From Deltaproteobacteria bacterium (lineage in GTDB: Bacteria; UBA10199; DSSB01), in the NCBI GenBank assembly GCA_021414045.1, contig JAIOPF010000341.1:1-8116 (forward strand): 8,116 nt of DNA, in the 5' to 3' direction. Made by a program: the position numbers and the translations under genes. Below, piece by piece: positions 1 through 7,144 of the stretch. How positions within the stretch are numbered: position 1 is the first letter of the stretch; each line of letters opens with the position of its first letter. The notes beneath the pieces were generated by a model, which ran no database searches, was not told where the DNA came from, and saw only the letters and a program-made list of their open reading frames with translations.

Positions 1-41
1 CCAGCCCCCTGCTGCGGGATTCCTCCGCCTTTCGCCGGACC

Positions 42-1274
42 ATGCTGAAGGACGCCTTTGGAACCAGGCCCCCATCCAGCGCCATCTCTTCGGAGAACCC
101 CGTCGCTTATAGTCTTTGGAGCCTCTTTCCCGCGGGCTGCAGCGAACACCCCGCTTTGACCGGAGGCACCGAAGACGATTCGGGCGAGGGTGGCTCCGAT
201 AGCGGAACCCCGGAGGCACCCGCGATCCTGCGATTGACCGGCTTCGAGACTCACGACACCACCCCCTGCGGCCCTCAGGGCATGATCACCGACCTCGATG
301 AAGGCCTGGGCGTTTGCGCGAATTACACCAACAACCAACACCATCTATTTTCCTGGAATCCCAATACCCCCGGCGCCGCGACTTCGATCATTCCCCTGAG
401 CTTCGCTCCGGACCAAGTGCTGCGTGGCAGCGACGATTCGATTTACGTCACGACCCATCAAAATCCCGGACTATCCGTGATTCATCCCCTGGAAGGCAGC
501 GAATCGCATCACGCTTTCCCGGCCTCCCTACCGACCTCACTGCACTCCTCGAGTGGGCGCCCCTTGACCTCGATCACCCCGGCTTTTCCCAAGGGATTGG
601 TGGAAATCTCGGGGCAGGTCTTCATCGCGACCTCGAATTACGACACAGTTCACGAGGATTACCTCCCCGGCACCATCCTGGCCTTCCAGAAGGCCACGGG
701 AAACTTCGTCTTCCTGAGCAGCTCTGGATTCAATCCTACCTCGGTAGGTGAAGCCAATGGCCGCCTCCTCGTCGTCAGCAGCGGAGCGGTGGACCGTAAC
801 GGACACGCCACCACCGACGGCTTTTTGGATATCTTTGACCCGCTCAGCTTCGACCTCCTTCGCAGCATTCCCCTGGGCCGAAGAGGCGCTGGAGTGTCGG
901 GAGAAATCACCCTCAGCCCTGACGGACGCAGCGCCTTGCTTCCCACCGCCGACAACAGCGGACGCATTCTGGTCATCAACTTGACCGACGGCAACACCCG
1001 CGAGCTAGCGATGAGCTCCGCCGGAGTGACGGGAGACCGGATTTTCTTCCCAAGCCTGCAAGTCAGCTCGGACGGACGCTTCGGAGTGGTTGGGAATTTC
1101 AACGACGGTAGGGTGTATACGGTGAATTTGGCCAACGGCGCGGCGACGGCTTCTCCCTTGACGGTGGATTCCAATACCGCCGATGGGGACGGTCTGAGCG
1201 ACGGACTGCGCATCGGTTCCGAATTTTTCGTTGGAGTGGGCCCCCGTCTGCTTCGCCTGCAGACCGCGAATTAA
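42..1274 (+). CDS. Beta-propeller-like, probably exported or lipid-anchored protein (N-terminus uncertain)
   Basis: Function is not recognised; no catalytic motif is visible. The body from about residue 60 to the end (410 aa if the ATG at 42 is used) is rich in short beta-type segments and Asp/Asn-Gly turns. Two propeller-like blades are clear near the C-terminus: LSPDGRSALL to VINLTDG (residues 291-317) and VSSDGRFGVV to VNLANG (341-366), the pattern of YVTN/SMP-30-like propellers. An FPAGC sequence puts Cys33 where a lipoprotein cysteine would be, and a Gly/Ser/Asp/Glu-rich linker (40-59) follows, as in many surface lipoproteins. However, there is no basic n-region and the hydrophobic stretch before the Cys is short. 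The frame stays open from base 3 to the ATG at 42, so the true start may lie outside the window. No convincing ribosome binding site precedes the ATG. Codon third positions are GC-rich throughout, supporting coding. A propeller fold is an inference; the cell-surface location is only suggested. Confidence 0.72.
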   Translation: MLKDAFGTRPPSSAISSENPVAYSLWSLFPAGCSEHPALTGGTEDDSGEGGSDSGTPEAPAILRLTGFETHDTTPCGPQGMITDLDEGLGVCANYTNNQHHLFSWNPNTPGAATSIIPLSFAPDQVLRGSDDSIYVTTHQNPGLSVIHPLEGSESHHAFPASLPTSLHSSSGRPLTSITPAFPKGLVEISGQVFIATSNYDTVHEDYLPGTILAFQKATGNFVFLSSSGFNPTSVGEANGRLLVVSSGAVDRNGHATTDGFLDIFDPLSFDLLRSIPLGRRGAGVSGEITLSPDGRSALLPTADNSGRILVINLTDGNTRELAMSSAGVTGDRIFFPSLQVSSDGRFGVVGNFNDGRVYTVNLANGAATASPLTVDSNTADGDGLSDGLRIGSEFFVGVGPRLLRLQTAN

Positions 1275-1293
1275 TCTGTACGAACCCTTTCTC

Positions 1294-1326
1294 GCGGGCC
1301 GCCGATAATAGAAGTTGGCGGCCCGC
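1294..1326 (+). terminator. Strong hairpin after the propeller gene, possible transcription terminator
   Basis: A perfect 10-bp GC-rich inverted repeat (GCGGGCCGCC at 1294-1303 pairing with GGCGGCCCGC at 1317-1326) encloses a 13-base AT-rich loop, 19 bases after the TAA at 1272-1274. Position and stem strength suit an intrinsic terminator. There is no run of T after the stem (CTACTTGACG follows), so termination would have to be U-tract independent or Rho-assisted. Alternatively the hairpin could only protect the 3' end of the mRNA. Confidence 0.55.
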
Positions 1327-1330
1327 CTAC

Positions 1331-1416
1331 TTGACGCGACGCAGCGTTATGGGTATCTCTCGAAAGTAACCTCTCAGTTACCCTAGGTTGACACAGGAGC
1401 TGAGAAAGGTTATCCG
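1331..1416 (+). promoter_or_regulatory. Candidate sigma-70 promoter region for the TPR-BtuF-membrane protein run
   Basis: Two TTGAC boxes occur in the intergenic stretch. TTGACG at 1331-1336 is followed after 17 bases by TATCTC (1354-1359). TTGACA at 1388-1393, a perfect -35 consensus, is followed after 17 bases by TATCCG (1411-1416). Both -10 candidates are poor, so which one works, if either, cannot be decided. Small inverted repeats lie around them: GTAAC at 1366-1370 with GTTAC at 1377-1381, and TCTCAG at 1372-1377 with CTGAGA at 1400-1405, the latter flanking the second -35. The rest of the gap (1417-1494) holds a CGCCCC/GGGGCG hairpin (1415-1431) and no gene that I can support. Confidence 0.35.
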
Positions 1417-1494
1417 CCCCAACCGGGGGCGTTCTGTACACGCGGTGTGTGGTGGTCGGGTGCTGAAATCGAAGGGCAAGACGGGCTTTAAGGC

Positions 1495-2280
1495 ATGGCC
1501 TCCATCTTTATTTACAATCGAACCCGCGGAAAGTGCGTGGAACTCAGCACGCCCCGCATTGAAGACGCGGACATCGCTCAGCTGAAGTCTTCGCTGCCTT
1601 CCAATCTCGAAGGCATCTCCTTCGCCTCTCCTCTCGACAGCTTCGAAGACAAGACCGTCCCGGAACTCCGCCTCGAAGACCGGGAATCCCGCGTCGCGGA
1701 ATACCTCAAGAGCATCGGCAACAAGTTGGAACAATTGCAACAAGTCCCGGGCGCCATTCGTTTCTATGATCTGGCCTTCCGTTTGAGCGGTTCCAGCGAA
1801 GTCCTGATGATGAAGGCCCGTGCCCTCAGCCAATACGGCCAGGCCGACCAGGCCACGCGCCTGCTGAATCGCTTGGCGGACAAGCATCCCGAGGCTCCCG
1901 AGCCTCATTTCATGTACGGCAAGCTCGCCTTGAGCCGCGCCGACTACACCCAGGCCCGCATCCACTTCACCGAAGCGCAGAAGCGGCTTCGCGAAAACAA
2001 CATCGAGCACAAGCAGCTCGCCGACGTCCTGGCCATCTACGAGCGCTTCGTGGCCATCTACCTCGACCGCGACCAGCTCTTCACCCGCGACCTGGCCCAG
2101 GAAGACTGCATCACCGAGATACGCCGCCTGCGCCAACGCACCCAGACCTTGATGCACGACATCCGCGGCGACAGCAAAGCCGAGATCCAGGGCATGGTTT
2201 TCTTCCTCGAAACCCAGGACAAAATTTTCGAAAAATGGCTCGATGAAATGGGTGCCGCCCGTGCGGAAGAGCCCGTTTAA
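1495..2280 (+). CDS. TPR-repeat protein, cytoplasmic, function unknown
   Basis: 261 aa with no signal peptide or membrane segment. Three consecutive tetratricopeptide-like helix pairs are visible at about residues 68-99, 101-132 and 135-166, spaced 33-34 residues apart. They carry the expected small/aromatic pattern, such as GAIRFYDLAFRL, QATRLLNRLADKHP and YGKLALSRADYTQA. The N-terminal 60 residues begin MASIFIYNRT and look like a separate small domain that I do not recognise; the C-terminal 90 residues are predicted helical and charged. TPRs mediate protein-protein contacts, so a scaffold or adaptor role is likely, but the partner is unknown. The ATG at 1495 is the earliest possible start because an in-frame TAA lies at 1489-1491. 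An AAGG immediately before the ATG is too close to be an ideal Shine-Dalgarno. The 3' end overlaps the next gene, implying co-transcription. Confidence 0.88.
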   Translation: MASIFIYNRTRGKCVELSTPRIEDADIAQLKSSLPSNLEGISFASPLDSFEDKTVPELRLEDRESRVAEYLKSIGNKLEQLQQVPGAIRFYDLAFRLSGSSEVLMMKARALSQYGQADQATRLLNRLADKHPEAPEPHFMYGKLALSRADYTQARIHFTEAQKRLRENNIEHKQLADVLAIYERFVAIYLDRDQLFTRDLAQEDCITEIRRLRQRTQTLMHDIRGDSKAEIQGMVFFLETQDKIFEKWLDEMGAARAEEPV

Positions 2281-3193
2281 GCTTCGTTCGCTGTTCCTCT
2301 TATCCTTTTGCCTGCTATGGCCCGCCTTGCCCTCGCCCGCCTCGGCCTATGCGCGCATCGTCTCCCTCAAACCCAACATCACCGAGATCCTTTTCGCCCT
2401 GGGCGTCGGCCCTCAGGTGGTGGGCGTCACCCAGTTCTGCAAGCGCCCGCCCGAAGTGAAGGCCCTGCCCAAGGTCGCGGATTACCTCCAAGCCTTTCCC
2501 GAGGCCATCCTGCTACTGAAACCCGACCTGGTTTTGGGCACCAAGGAAAACGGCTCGCAGAAGGAAATTCAATTTTTGCTGGACCGAGGGCTCTCGGTGC
2601 TCACGCTGGGAAGCTCGGCCGACAGCTCCAGCGCGGAGATCCAAGCCTTGAAATCCCGGGGAATCGAGGTCGACGGCCTCGGCTTCGCCACCCTGGATCA
2701 GACGACGCGGTCCATCGAGGCGATGGGGGAACTTTTGGGGCGAGGCGAAGCCGCGAAGGAAATGACGCGCCGGATGCGCTCGGAGCTGGACACCTTGAAG
2801 CAAAAAGCGGCTTCGCTTCCCAAAATCCGGGTGCTTTACGTCGTGGGTTACCAACCCCTCGTCGTCGCCGGAGGGAATAATTTCTTCGACGAAGCCGGCG
2901 ATTACATCGGGGCCGAGAACGTCGCCCATCAAAGCCGCCTAAAATACCCATACTACACGACCGAACTTCTGATCCGGGCCGCGCCTGAAGTCGTGTTCGA
3001 CTTCGCGATGGGTTCCGAGGCCGAAGCGAACGCCCGAAGCCAGAACGGAGAATTTTGGAAGCAATTTTCCTCGATTCCCGCCGTGAAGAACGGGCGGGTC
3101 TATGCGCTCGACATCGAAAAGATGCGCGCCGTGCCTAGCCTGCCGGAAACCTTGAAGGAGTTGTTCCTCCTGCTGCATCCGAAGGGAAACTGA
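2243..3193 (+). CDS. Periplasmic substrate-binding protein of a metal-chelate/cobalamin ABC transporter (BtuF/FepB type)
   Basis: 316 aa member of the helical-backbone metal-receptor family (PF01497 type), which captures cobalamin, haem or ferric siderophores in the periplasm and delivers them to an ABC importer. A signal peptide is visible: basic KSPFKLR (residues 9-15), hydrophobic LFLLSFCLLW (17-26), then PASAYA (32-37) as the cleavage region. The mature part opens with the family signature RIVSLKPN-TEILFALG-VVGVTQFC (38-66) and continues with PDLVLG (94-99). The second lobe has PLVVAGGNNFFDEAGD (205-220) and the late SIPAVKNGRVYALD segment (277-290). The absence of a lipobox cysteine suggests a soluble periplasmic protein. 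The substrate cannot be told from sequence; no BtuC/D-like genes are adjacent. The start lies 38 bases inside the TPR gene. In-frame GTG codons at 2252 and 2261 are alternatives, and the latter would give a more typical n-region; no clear Shine-Dalgarno decides. Confidence 0.9.
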   Translation: MKWVPPVRKSPFKLRSLFLLSFCLLWPALPSPASAYARIVSLKPNITEILFALGVGPQVVGVTQFCKRPPEVKALPKVADYLQAFPEAILLLKPDLVLGTKENGSQKEIQFLLDRGLSVLTLGSSADSSSAEIQALKSRGIEVDGLGFATLDQTTRSIEAMGELLGRGEAAKEMTRRMRSELDTLKQKAASLPKIRVLYVVGYQPLVVAGGNNFFDEAGDYIGAENVAHQSRLKYPYYTTELLIRAAPEVVFDFAMGSEAEANARSQNGEFWKQFSSIPAVKNGRVYALDIEKMRAVPSLPETLKELFLLLHPKGN

Positions 3194-3195
3194 AG

Positions 3196-3576
3196 ATGAA
3201 TCCCCAACGCACCCCCGCCGTGGTCCATTGGTACCGCGTCTACGCGACGCTGATGACGCTCATTTATTTCGTCACCTTCGCCGCTTGCCTTCTGGGCATC
3301 GTCTTCGGCAAGCACTGGATGCGCGGCGCGGACATGCCGCCATGGCTGATGGCAGGGTATTTGGTTTTCTTGGCCTTCATGTCCCTAGGCCTTGCCGGGA
3401 TTTTCGTCGCGAGCTTCTTCCTCAAGCCCTCTCCCGGCGCCTGGACCTACCATATCATCTTAATTTGCCTCGGAATGACTAGCGCCTGCTTCCTTCTTTT
3501 TAGCGTGCCCTTGCTGATCTTTTGGCTCCAAGACCCGGTGAAGGCCTACTTCGGGAAAATCCCCCCGTCCTTTTGA
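3196..3576 (+). CDS. Small integral membrane protein with three predicted helices, function unknown
   Basis: 126 aa that I do not recognise as a named family. Three hydrophobic segments are evident at about residues 16-38 (from YATLMTLIYF), 50-75 (WLMAGYLVFL onward) and 84-111 (TYHIILICLG onward). The loops are short, and a polar 15-residue N-terminus contains one Arg and one His. The tail QDPVKAYFGKIPPSF is soluble. No catalytic or metal-binding motif is apparent. The ATG lies 2 bases after the BtuF-like stop (TGA 3191-3193), and AAGGGA at 3182-3187 gives a reasonable ribosome binding site 8 bases upstream, so the two genes are almost certainly translated from one mRNA. With only three helices it is too small to be a BtuC-type permease; a transporter accessory role is possible but unsupported beyond position. 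Confidence 0.82.
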   Translation: MNPQRTPAVVHWYRVYATLMTLIYFVTFAACLLGIVFGKHWMRGADMPPWLMAGYLVFLAFMSLGLAGIFVASFFLKPSPGAWTYHIILICLGMTSACFLLFSVPLLIFWLQDPVKAYFGKIPPSF

Positions 3577-3577
3577 G

Positions 3578-3605
3578 TTGACGATTCCGAAAGGCCCGCT
3601 ATTTT
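3578..3605 (+). promoter_or_regulatory. Probable sigma-70 promoter of the TerC-family gene
   Basis: TTGACG (3578-3583, five of six consensus bases) and TATTTT (3600-3605, four of six) are separated by 16 bases, in an AT-rich patch just after the preceding stop codon. A start of transcription about 7 bases after the -10 would fall at about 3612, the A of the ATG. The site was found by eye only. Confidence 0.5.
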
Positions 3606-3611
3606 GCATGA

Positions 3612-4351
<740 letters not shown>

Positions 4352-4355
<4 letters not shown>

Positions 4356-5296
4356 GGGCATTGGATTCGGGCGATGAGATCGCCCTCGAACACCAGGGGC
4401 TGGCGCCGCAGCCCGAGGAGCAAGCCGCCGACGGGCGCATGCATCTCTTCGCGGACCTTGCCGGTGAAGCCGTCGTAAAGATATCCGATCAAGTCTCCCG
4501 CCCGCAGCCAGGCCCCCACTTCCAACTTCGAGACGAAGAACCCGGCCTTCTCGGTAATGACGCGGAAGTGCTTGTCGGGGGCGAAGTAATGCTGGTCTTC
4601 CTCGATTTCGGCCCGAGGCTTGCCGCCAAGAATTTCGTTGCGCTCGAGAAAGGAGAGGATGGCTTGGAACATCCGCTCGCAATGGGGCAACTGCAAGTTG
4701 CCCGCCTGTCCCGCCCTCAGGATGAAATTTTCCCCTCCGAGTTCCTTCCAAGCCTGGATCAGGCTCACGGTGAGGATCTTCTCGATTCGGCTCTCGACGA
4801 TGGAGGAAAATCCGAACCACTCCGCCTTGGCCCTCTCCGCCTCCGTCGGCTCGTAGAGACGGACGTGCGGGAGCTCTTCGAAGTCGAGGTTGCCGCTGTG
4901 AAGATCGAGCCGGATGGGCGCCGACTTGGTCGCCTCCAACACCGCGGCGGCGATGCGCTGGGTGGTCTCCCCCAAGTAATAACCCGGAAACATGCGGTTG
5001 ATGTCGGTCTTGTCGAAGGGCCAGAGCCGCATCCGCGTGTTGAGCCCCAGGACATTGACGGCGGGAACGATGAGGACCCTTCCGTTCAAGCGAAGACCCG
5101 GGATATGCCCCGCCTCGACGCCGTGCAGGTAATCGGCGAGTCGGGAGAGCACGAAGACGCCGTTCAACTCATTGCCGTGCACGCCGGCCACCAAGGCGAT
5201 GGAAAACTCCAGCTTCGAATCGCCGATCTGATGAAAGGGAATATCGAAGTCCTCGCGGCAGGGCGCGCTCATGTGTAGCAGAGAGGGCGGCTTCAC
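4352..5296 (-). CDS. AstE/AspA-family zinc carboxypeptidase-like protein lacking the catalytic glutamate
   Basis: 314 aa of the succinylglutamate desuccinylase/aspartoacylase family (PF04952, M14 fold). Zinc-ligand positions are intact: VAGVHGNE gives H40 and E43, and RLDLHSG gives H133. The Asn-Arg substrate-carboxylate motif is present in DINRMFPG (N100, R101). The catalytic glutamate expected about 62 residues after the second His, as E178 after H116 in human aspartoacylase, is replaced by R194 in FILRAGQAG; the neighbouring paralogue has VVEMGVG there. The C-terminal part (about 250-314) looks like a lipoyl-type beta-barrel, as in related proteins. The start is GTG, chosen because a strong Shine-Dalgarno precedes it; the next candidate, ATG at 5272, has none. 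GTGA overlaps the stop of the upstream paralogue, so translation is coupled. Possible roles are a pseudoenzyme partner, an altered hydrolase or a binding subunit. The 3' end overlaps the TerC gene's stop. Confidence 0.9.
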
Positions 5297-6249
5297 GATT
5301 TCACCTCCATCAATCGCGCCATCAGCGAACCTTCATAGACCAAGGGGTATTCGCGCAAGGTGAAGAGCAAGGCGTCGACCGGTGACCTGACGTCCGAAAG
5401 CACTTTTCCCTGGAAAGGAGACACGATGGAACCCAAGAGATCTCCCTTCTTGACGGTGGTCCAATGTTGGACGCTGGGGATGAAAAGACCCGAGGTATCG
5501 GCGTTGAGATAATGGACATTGTGATCGTCGGCCAAGAGCGGAAAATGCCGCAAGGGCGGCAAGGGGAGATCCGCGGCCAAGACGCCCAAATCCCTCCAGG
5601 CGTGGAGAATTCCGGTCACGAGCTGGTCGGTGAAGGCGGGCGTCACCCGCATCCCGACGCCCATCTCGACGACCAGGCAGGGCACGCCGCTGCTGTTCAG
5701 GCTGTGCGCGATGGTCGCCTCGAGCACGGTCATGGCGCCGTGCAGCCAGATCACGTCGAGGTTCATCTTTTGCGCCATCGGCACCAGCGTGTCGGCGAAC
5801 TCTTGGTTGATGCGGACTTGGGGAATTTCACGCAGATAGATGTTGCTCGCGTGGATATCGATGACCAGAGCCGATCCCGCCAAGGCCTTCATGGCCGCGG
5901 CGGCGATGCGTTGGGGAAAAATACCCTCGGGATTCCCGGGAAAATTGCGGTTGAGGTCGATGTCGTAGACGGGAACCAGGCGCTGGAGGGTATCGAGGCC
6001 CAAGGGATTCATCGCCGGAAAAAGTTCTACTCGGCCGAGCAGCGCCTGGGGGCGTGTCTCCGCCAATTCTTCAAGCCACAGGGCCAACTGCCGGCAGACG
6101 TAAAGACCCTCGAGCTCGTCGCCGTGCACGCCGGCCACCACGGCCACTTTCGGCCCCGATCCTCCCACGAAGACGGTGCGCTCCAGGCTCATTTGCTCCT
6201 GGTAGGGCAATTCGAGGGTCAGGACCTTTTCTTGGCGACATTCGATCAT
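5293..6249 (-). CDS. AstE/AspA-family zinc-dependent amidohydrolase/carboxypeptidase-like enzyme
   Basis: 318 aa of the succinylglutamate desuccinylase/aspartoacylase family (PF04952), zinc enzymes that cleave an acyl-amino acid or peptide-like amide bond. All expected active-site elements are visible: H42 and E45 in VAGVHGDE, N100 and R101 in IDLNRNFPG, H133 in IDIHASN, and the catalytic E195 in CLVVEMGVG, 62 residues after H133. The C-terminal region (about 252-318) resembles the lipoyl-like beta domain of family members. This does not look like catabolic AstE: no other arginine-succinyltransferase genes are near, and the context is alpha-E and transglutaminase. A role in hydrolysing an amide-linked product of the neighbouring ligase system is therefore more likely. 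The ATG at 6249 lies 24 bases after the transglutaminase stop (TAG 6276-6274) with a weak GGAAA upstream. The paralogue follows directly. Confidence 0.93.
   Translation of the reverse strand: MIECRQEKVLTLELPYQEQMSLERTVFVGGSGPKVAVVAGVHGDELEGLYVCRQLALWLEELAETRPQALLGRVELFPAMNPLGLDTLQRLVPVYDIDLNRNFPGNPEGIFPQRIAAAAMKALAGSALVIDIHASNIYLREIPQVRINQEFADTLVPMAQKMNLDVIWLHGAMTVLEATIAHSLNSSGVPCLVVEMGVGMRVTPAFTDQLVTGILHAWRDLGVLAADLPLPPLRHFPLLADDHNVHYLNADTSGLFIPSVQHWTTVKKGDLLGSIVSPFQGKVLSDVRSPVDALLFTLREYPLVYEGSLMARLMEVKS
5301..5308 (-). promoter_or_regulatory. Strong Shine-Dalgarno deciding a GTG start
   Basis: On the minus strand GGAGGTGA occurs inside the last codons of the upstream AstE/AspA gene, four bases before the GTG start codon at 5296-5294. 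The GTG overlaps the upstream TGA as GTGA. This near-perfect anti-16S match fixes the GTG as the start of the downstream paralogue. Confidence 0.8.
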
Positions 6250-6273
6250 CGGTATTTCCGGATGCGGGACTCA

Positions 6274-7137
6274 CTATTGCCCGACGACGCGCAGTTCGAC
6301 GAGCGGCTCCCGCCCCACTCCTCCGCCCTTATAGCAACCGCGTTGCGGAGCGGCGTCGCGGGAATCCCGGCCCACGGCTACCGGGATGTAGCCGTCATTG
6401 GCAAGCAATTGTTGAGTCGCGTCGAAACCCAGCCACCCTCGTCCGGGAAGGTAGACCTCCACCCAGGCGTGGGTCGCGGGATATACCTCGGTTTCGGCAT
6501 CCGGCGCCAGGTGCTGGTACCCCATCACATAACGCGCCGGAAAACCCCAATGACGCACGATCGCTAGCAAGAGATGGGCGAAATCCTGGCAAACCCCCGA
6601 ACGCTTGTCGAGGAGCTCGCGAAAGGGGCAGTGGACCTCGGTGGCGCCCGGAAGATAGGTGAAGTGTTCCGCGACCCAACGCATGGCTTCCTGCAGCTGC
6701 GCCAAGAGTTCGCGCTCGGGATCATAGGCCGGCCAAGGCAAGGCCGAGGCGAAGGAAGCCAGGGGAGGAACGATCTCGCTGACCGAGAGGACGAAATCAT
6801 TGAGCCGCGGCTGCTCACGCAACAGACGCTCGACCTCCTTGCGCTCTTCCTGGGGGCTCGGGGGGATGTAGTCGAAGGGATTGCTGAGCGTGTTCTCGAC
6901 CTCGGCGCGAAAGCGGATTTGCAAGCGGTCGTGCCTGGGCACCTCGCTGAAATAATGGACATGGTTGCCGTAGGCATCGAGGTAATGGAAGAGCTTCGCC
7001 TCCGGCTCGACTTCGATCTTGAAGTCGAGCACCTTTTGATAACTTTCCTCGCGGGGCAAAAGCCGCAATTCCACCGCCTGCTCGAAGACGGGCAGCTCGA
7101 AATTCAAGGTCGTGTGGTGTTCGATCAAGTAACGCAT
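6274..7137 (-). CDS. Transglutaminase-like cysteine peptidase with N-terminal bacterial transglutaminase domain
   Basis: 287 aa. The N-terminal half (residues 1 to about 85, beginning MRYLIEHHTTLNFELPVFEQ) matches the beta-rich domain usually fused to bacterial transglutaminases (PF08379 type). The C-terminal half is the papain-like transglutaminase core (PF01841). The catalytic triad is readable: C183 in RSGVCQDFAH, H223 in ATHAWVEVYLPG, and D239 in LGFDATQQ. The usual tail, GRDSRDAAP followed by RGCYKGGG, is present. Family members with this architecture are COG1305-type and are regularly encoded beside alpha-E and circularly permuted ATP-grasp proteins; they are thought to act as peptidases or amide-bond-transfer enzymes in the cytoplasm. 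No signal peptide is seen. The ATG lies 7 bases after the alpha-E stop (TAA 7147-7145) with no good Shine-Dalgarno, suggesting translational coupling. Confidence 0.95.
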   Translation of the reverse strand: MRYLIEHHTTLNFELPVFEQAVELRLLPREESYQKVLDFKIEVEPEAKLFHYLDAYGNHVHYFSEVPRHDRLQIRFRAEVENTLSNPFDYIPPSPQEERKEVERLLREQPRLNDFVLSVSEIVPPLASFASALPWPAYDPERELLAQLQEAMRWVAEHFTYLPGATEVHCPFRELLDKRSGVCQDFAHLLLAIVRHWGFPARYVMGYQHLAPDAETEVYPATHAWVEVYLPGRGWLGFDATQQLLANDGYIPVAVGRDSRDAAPQRGCYKGGGVGREPLVELRVVGQ

Positions 7138-7144
7138 AAGGGCT

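Noticed and set aside
2..112. Frame 2 open from the left edge to TAG at 110-112, possible tail of an upstream gene
   Set aside because: Third-position GC is clearly higher in the propeller frame over the same bases, so this is more likely a shadow. Upstream sequence would settle it.
1349..1369. Six-codon ATG frame (MGISRK) in the leader of the TPR gene
   Set aside because: Too short, with no ribosome binding site and no runs of a regulatory amino acid to suggest an attenuator peptide.
1388..1585. Small + strand frame starting with TTG before the TPR gene
   Set aside because: It begins at a candidate -35 box, overlaps the TPR gene in another frame and has no ribosome binding site or recognisable content.
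1378..2157. Open frame of 259 codons on the - strand
   Set aside because: It is antisense to the TPR gene. The repeats and regular helices are on the + strand, and the minus translation has no coherent domain.
3577..3611. Manganese riboswitch (yybP-ykoY type) before the TerC gene
   Set aside because: The gap is only 35 bases and lacks the paired stems; the element needs roughly 100 bases or more.
4361..5278. Open frame of 305 codons on the + strand
   Set aside because: It is antisense to the second AstE/AspA gene; no recognisable motif, no ribosome binding site, and composition typical of a shadow frame.
5464..6567. Open frame of 367 codons on the + strand
   Set aside because: It lies antisense to the AstE/AspA and transglutaminase genes, whose motifs are unmistakable. 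Its own translation is rich in His, Gly, Asp and Gln without domain pattern, typical of the complement of GC-rich codons.
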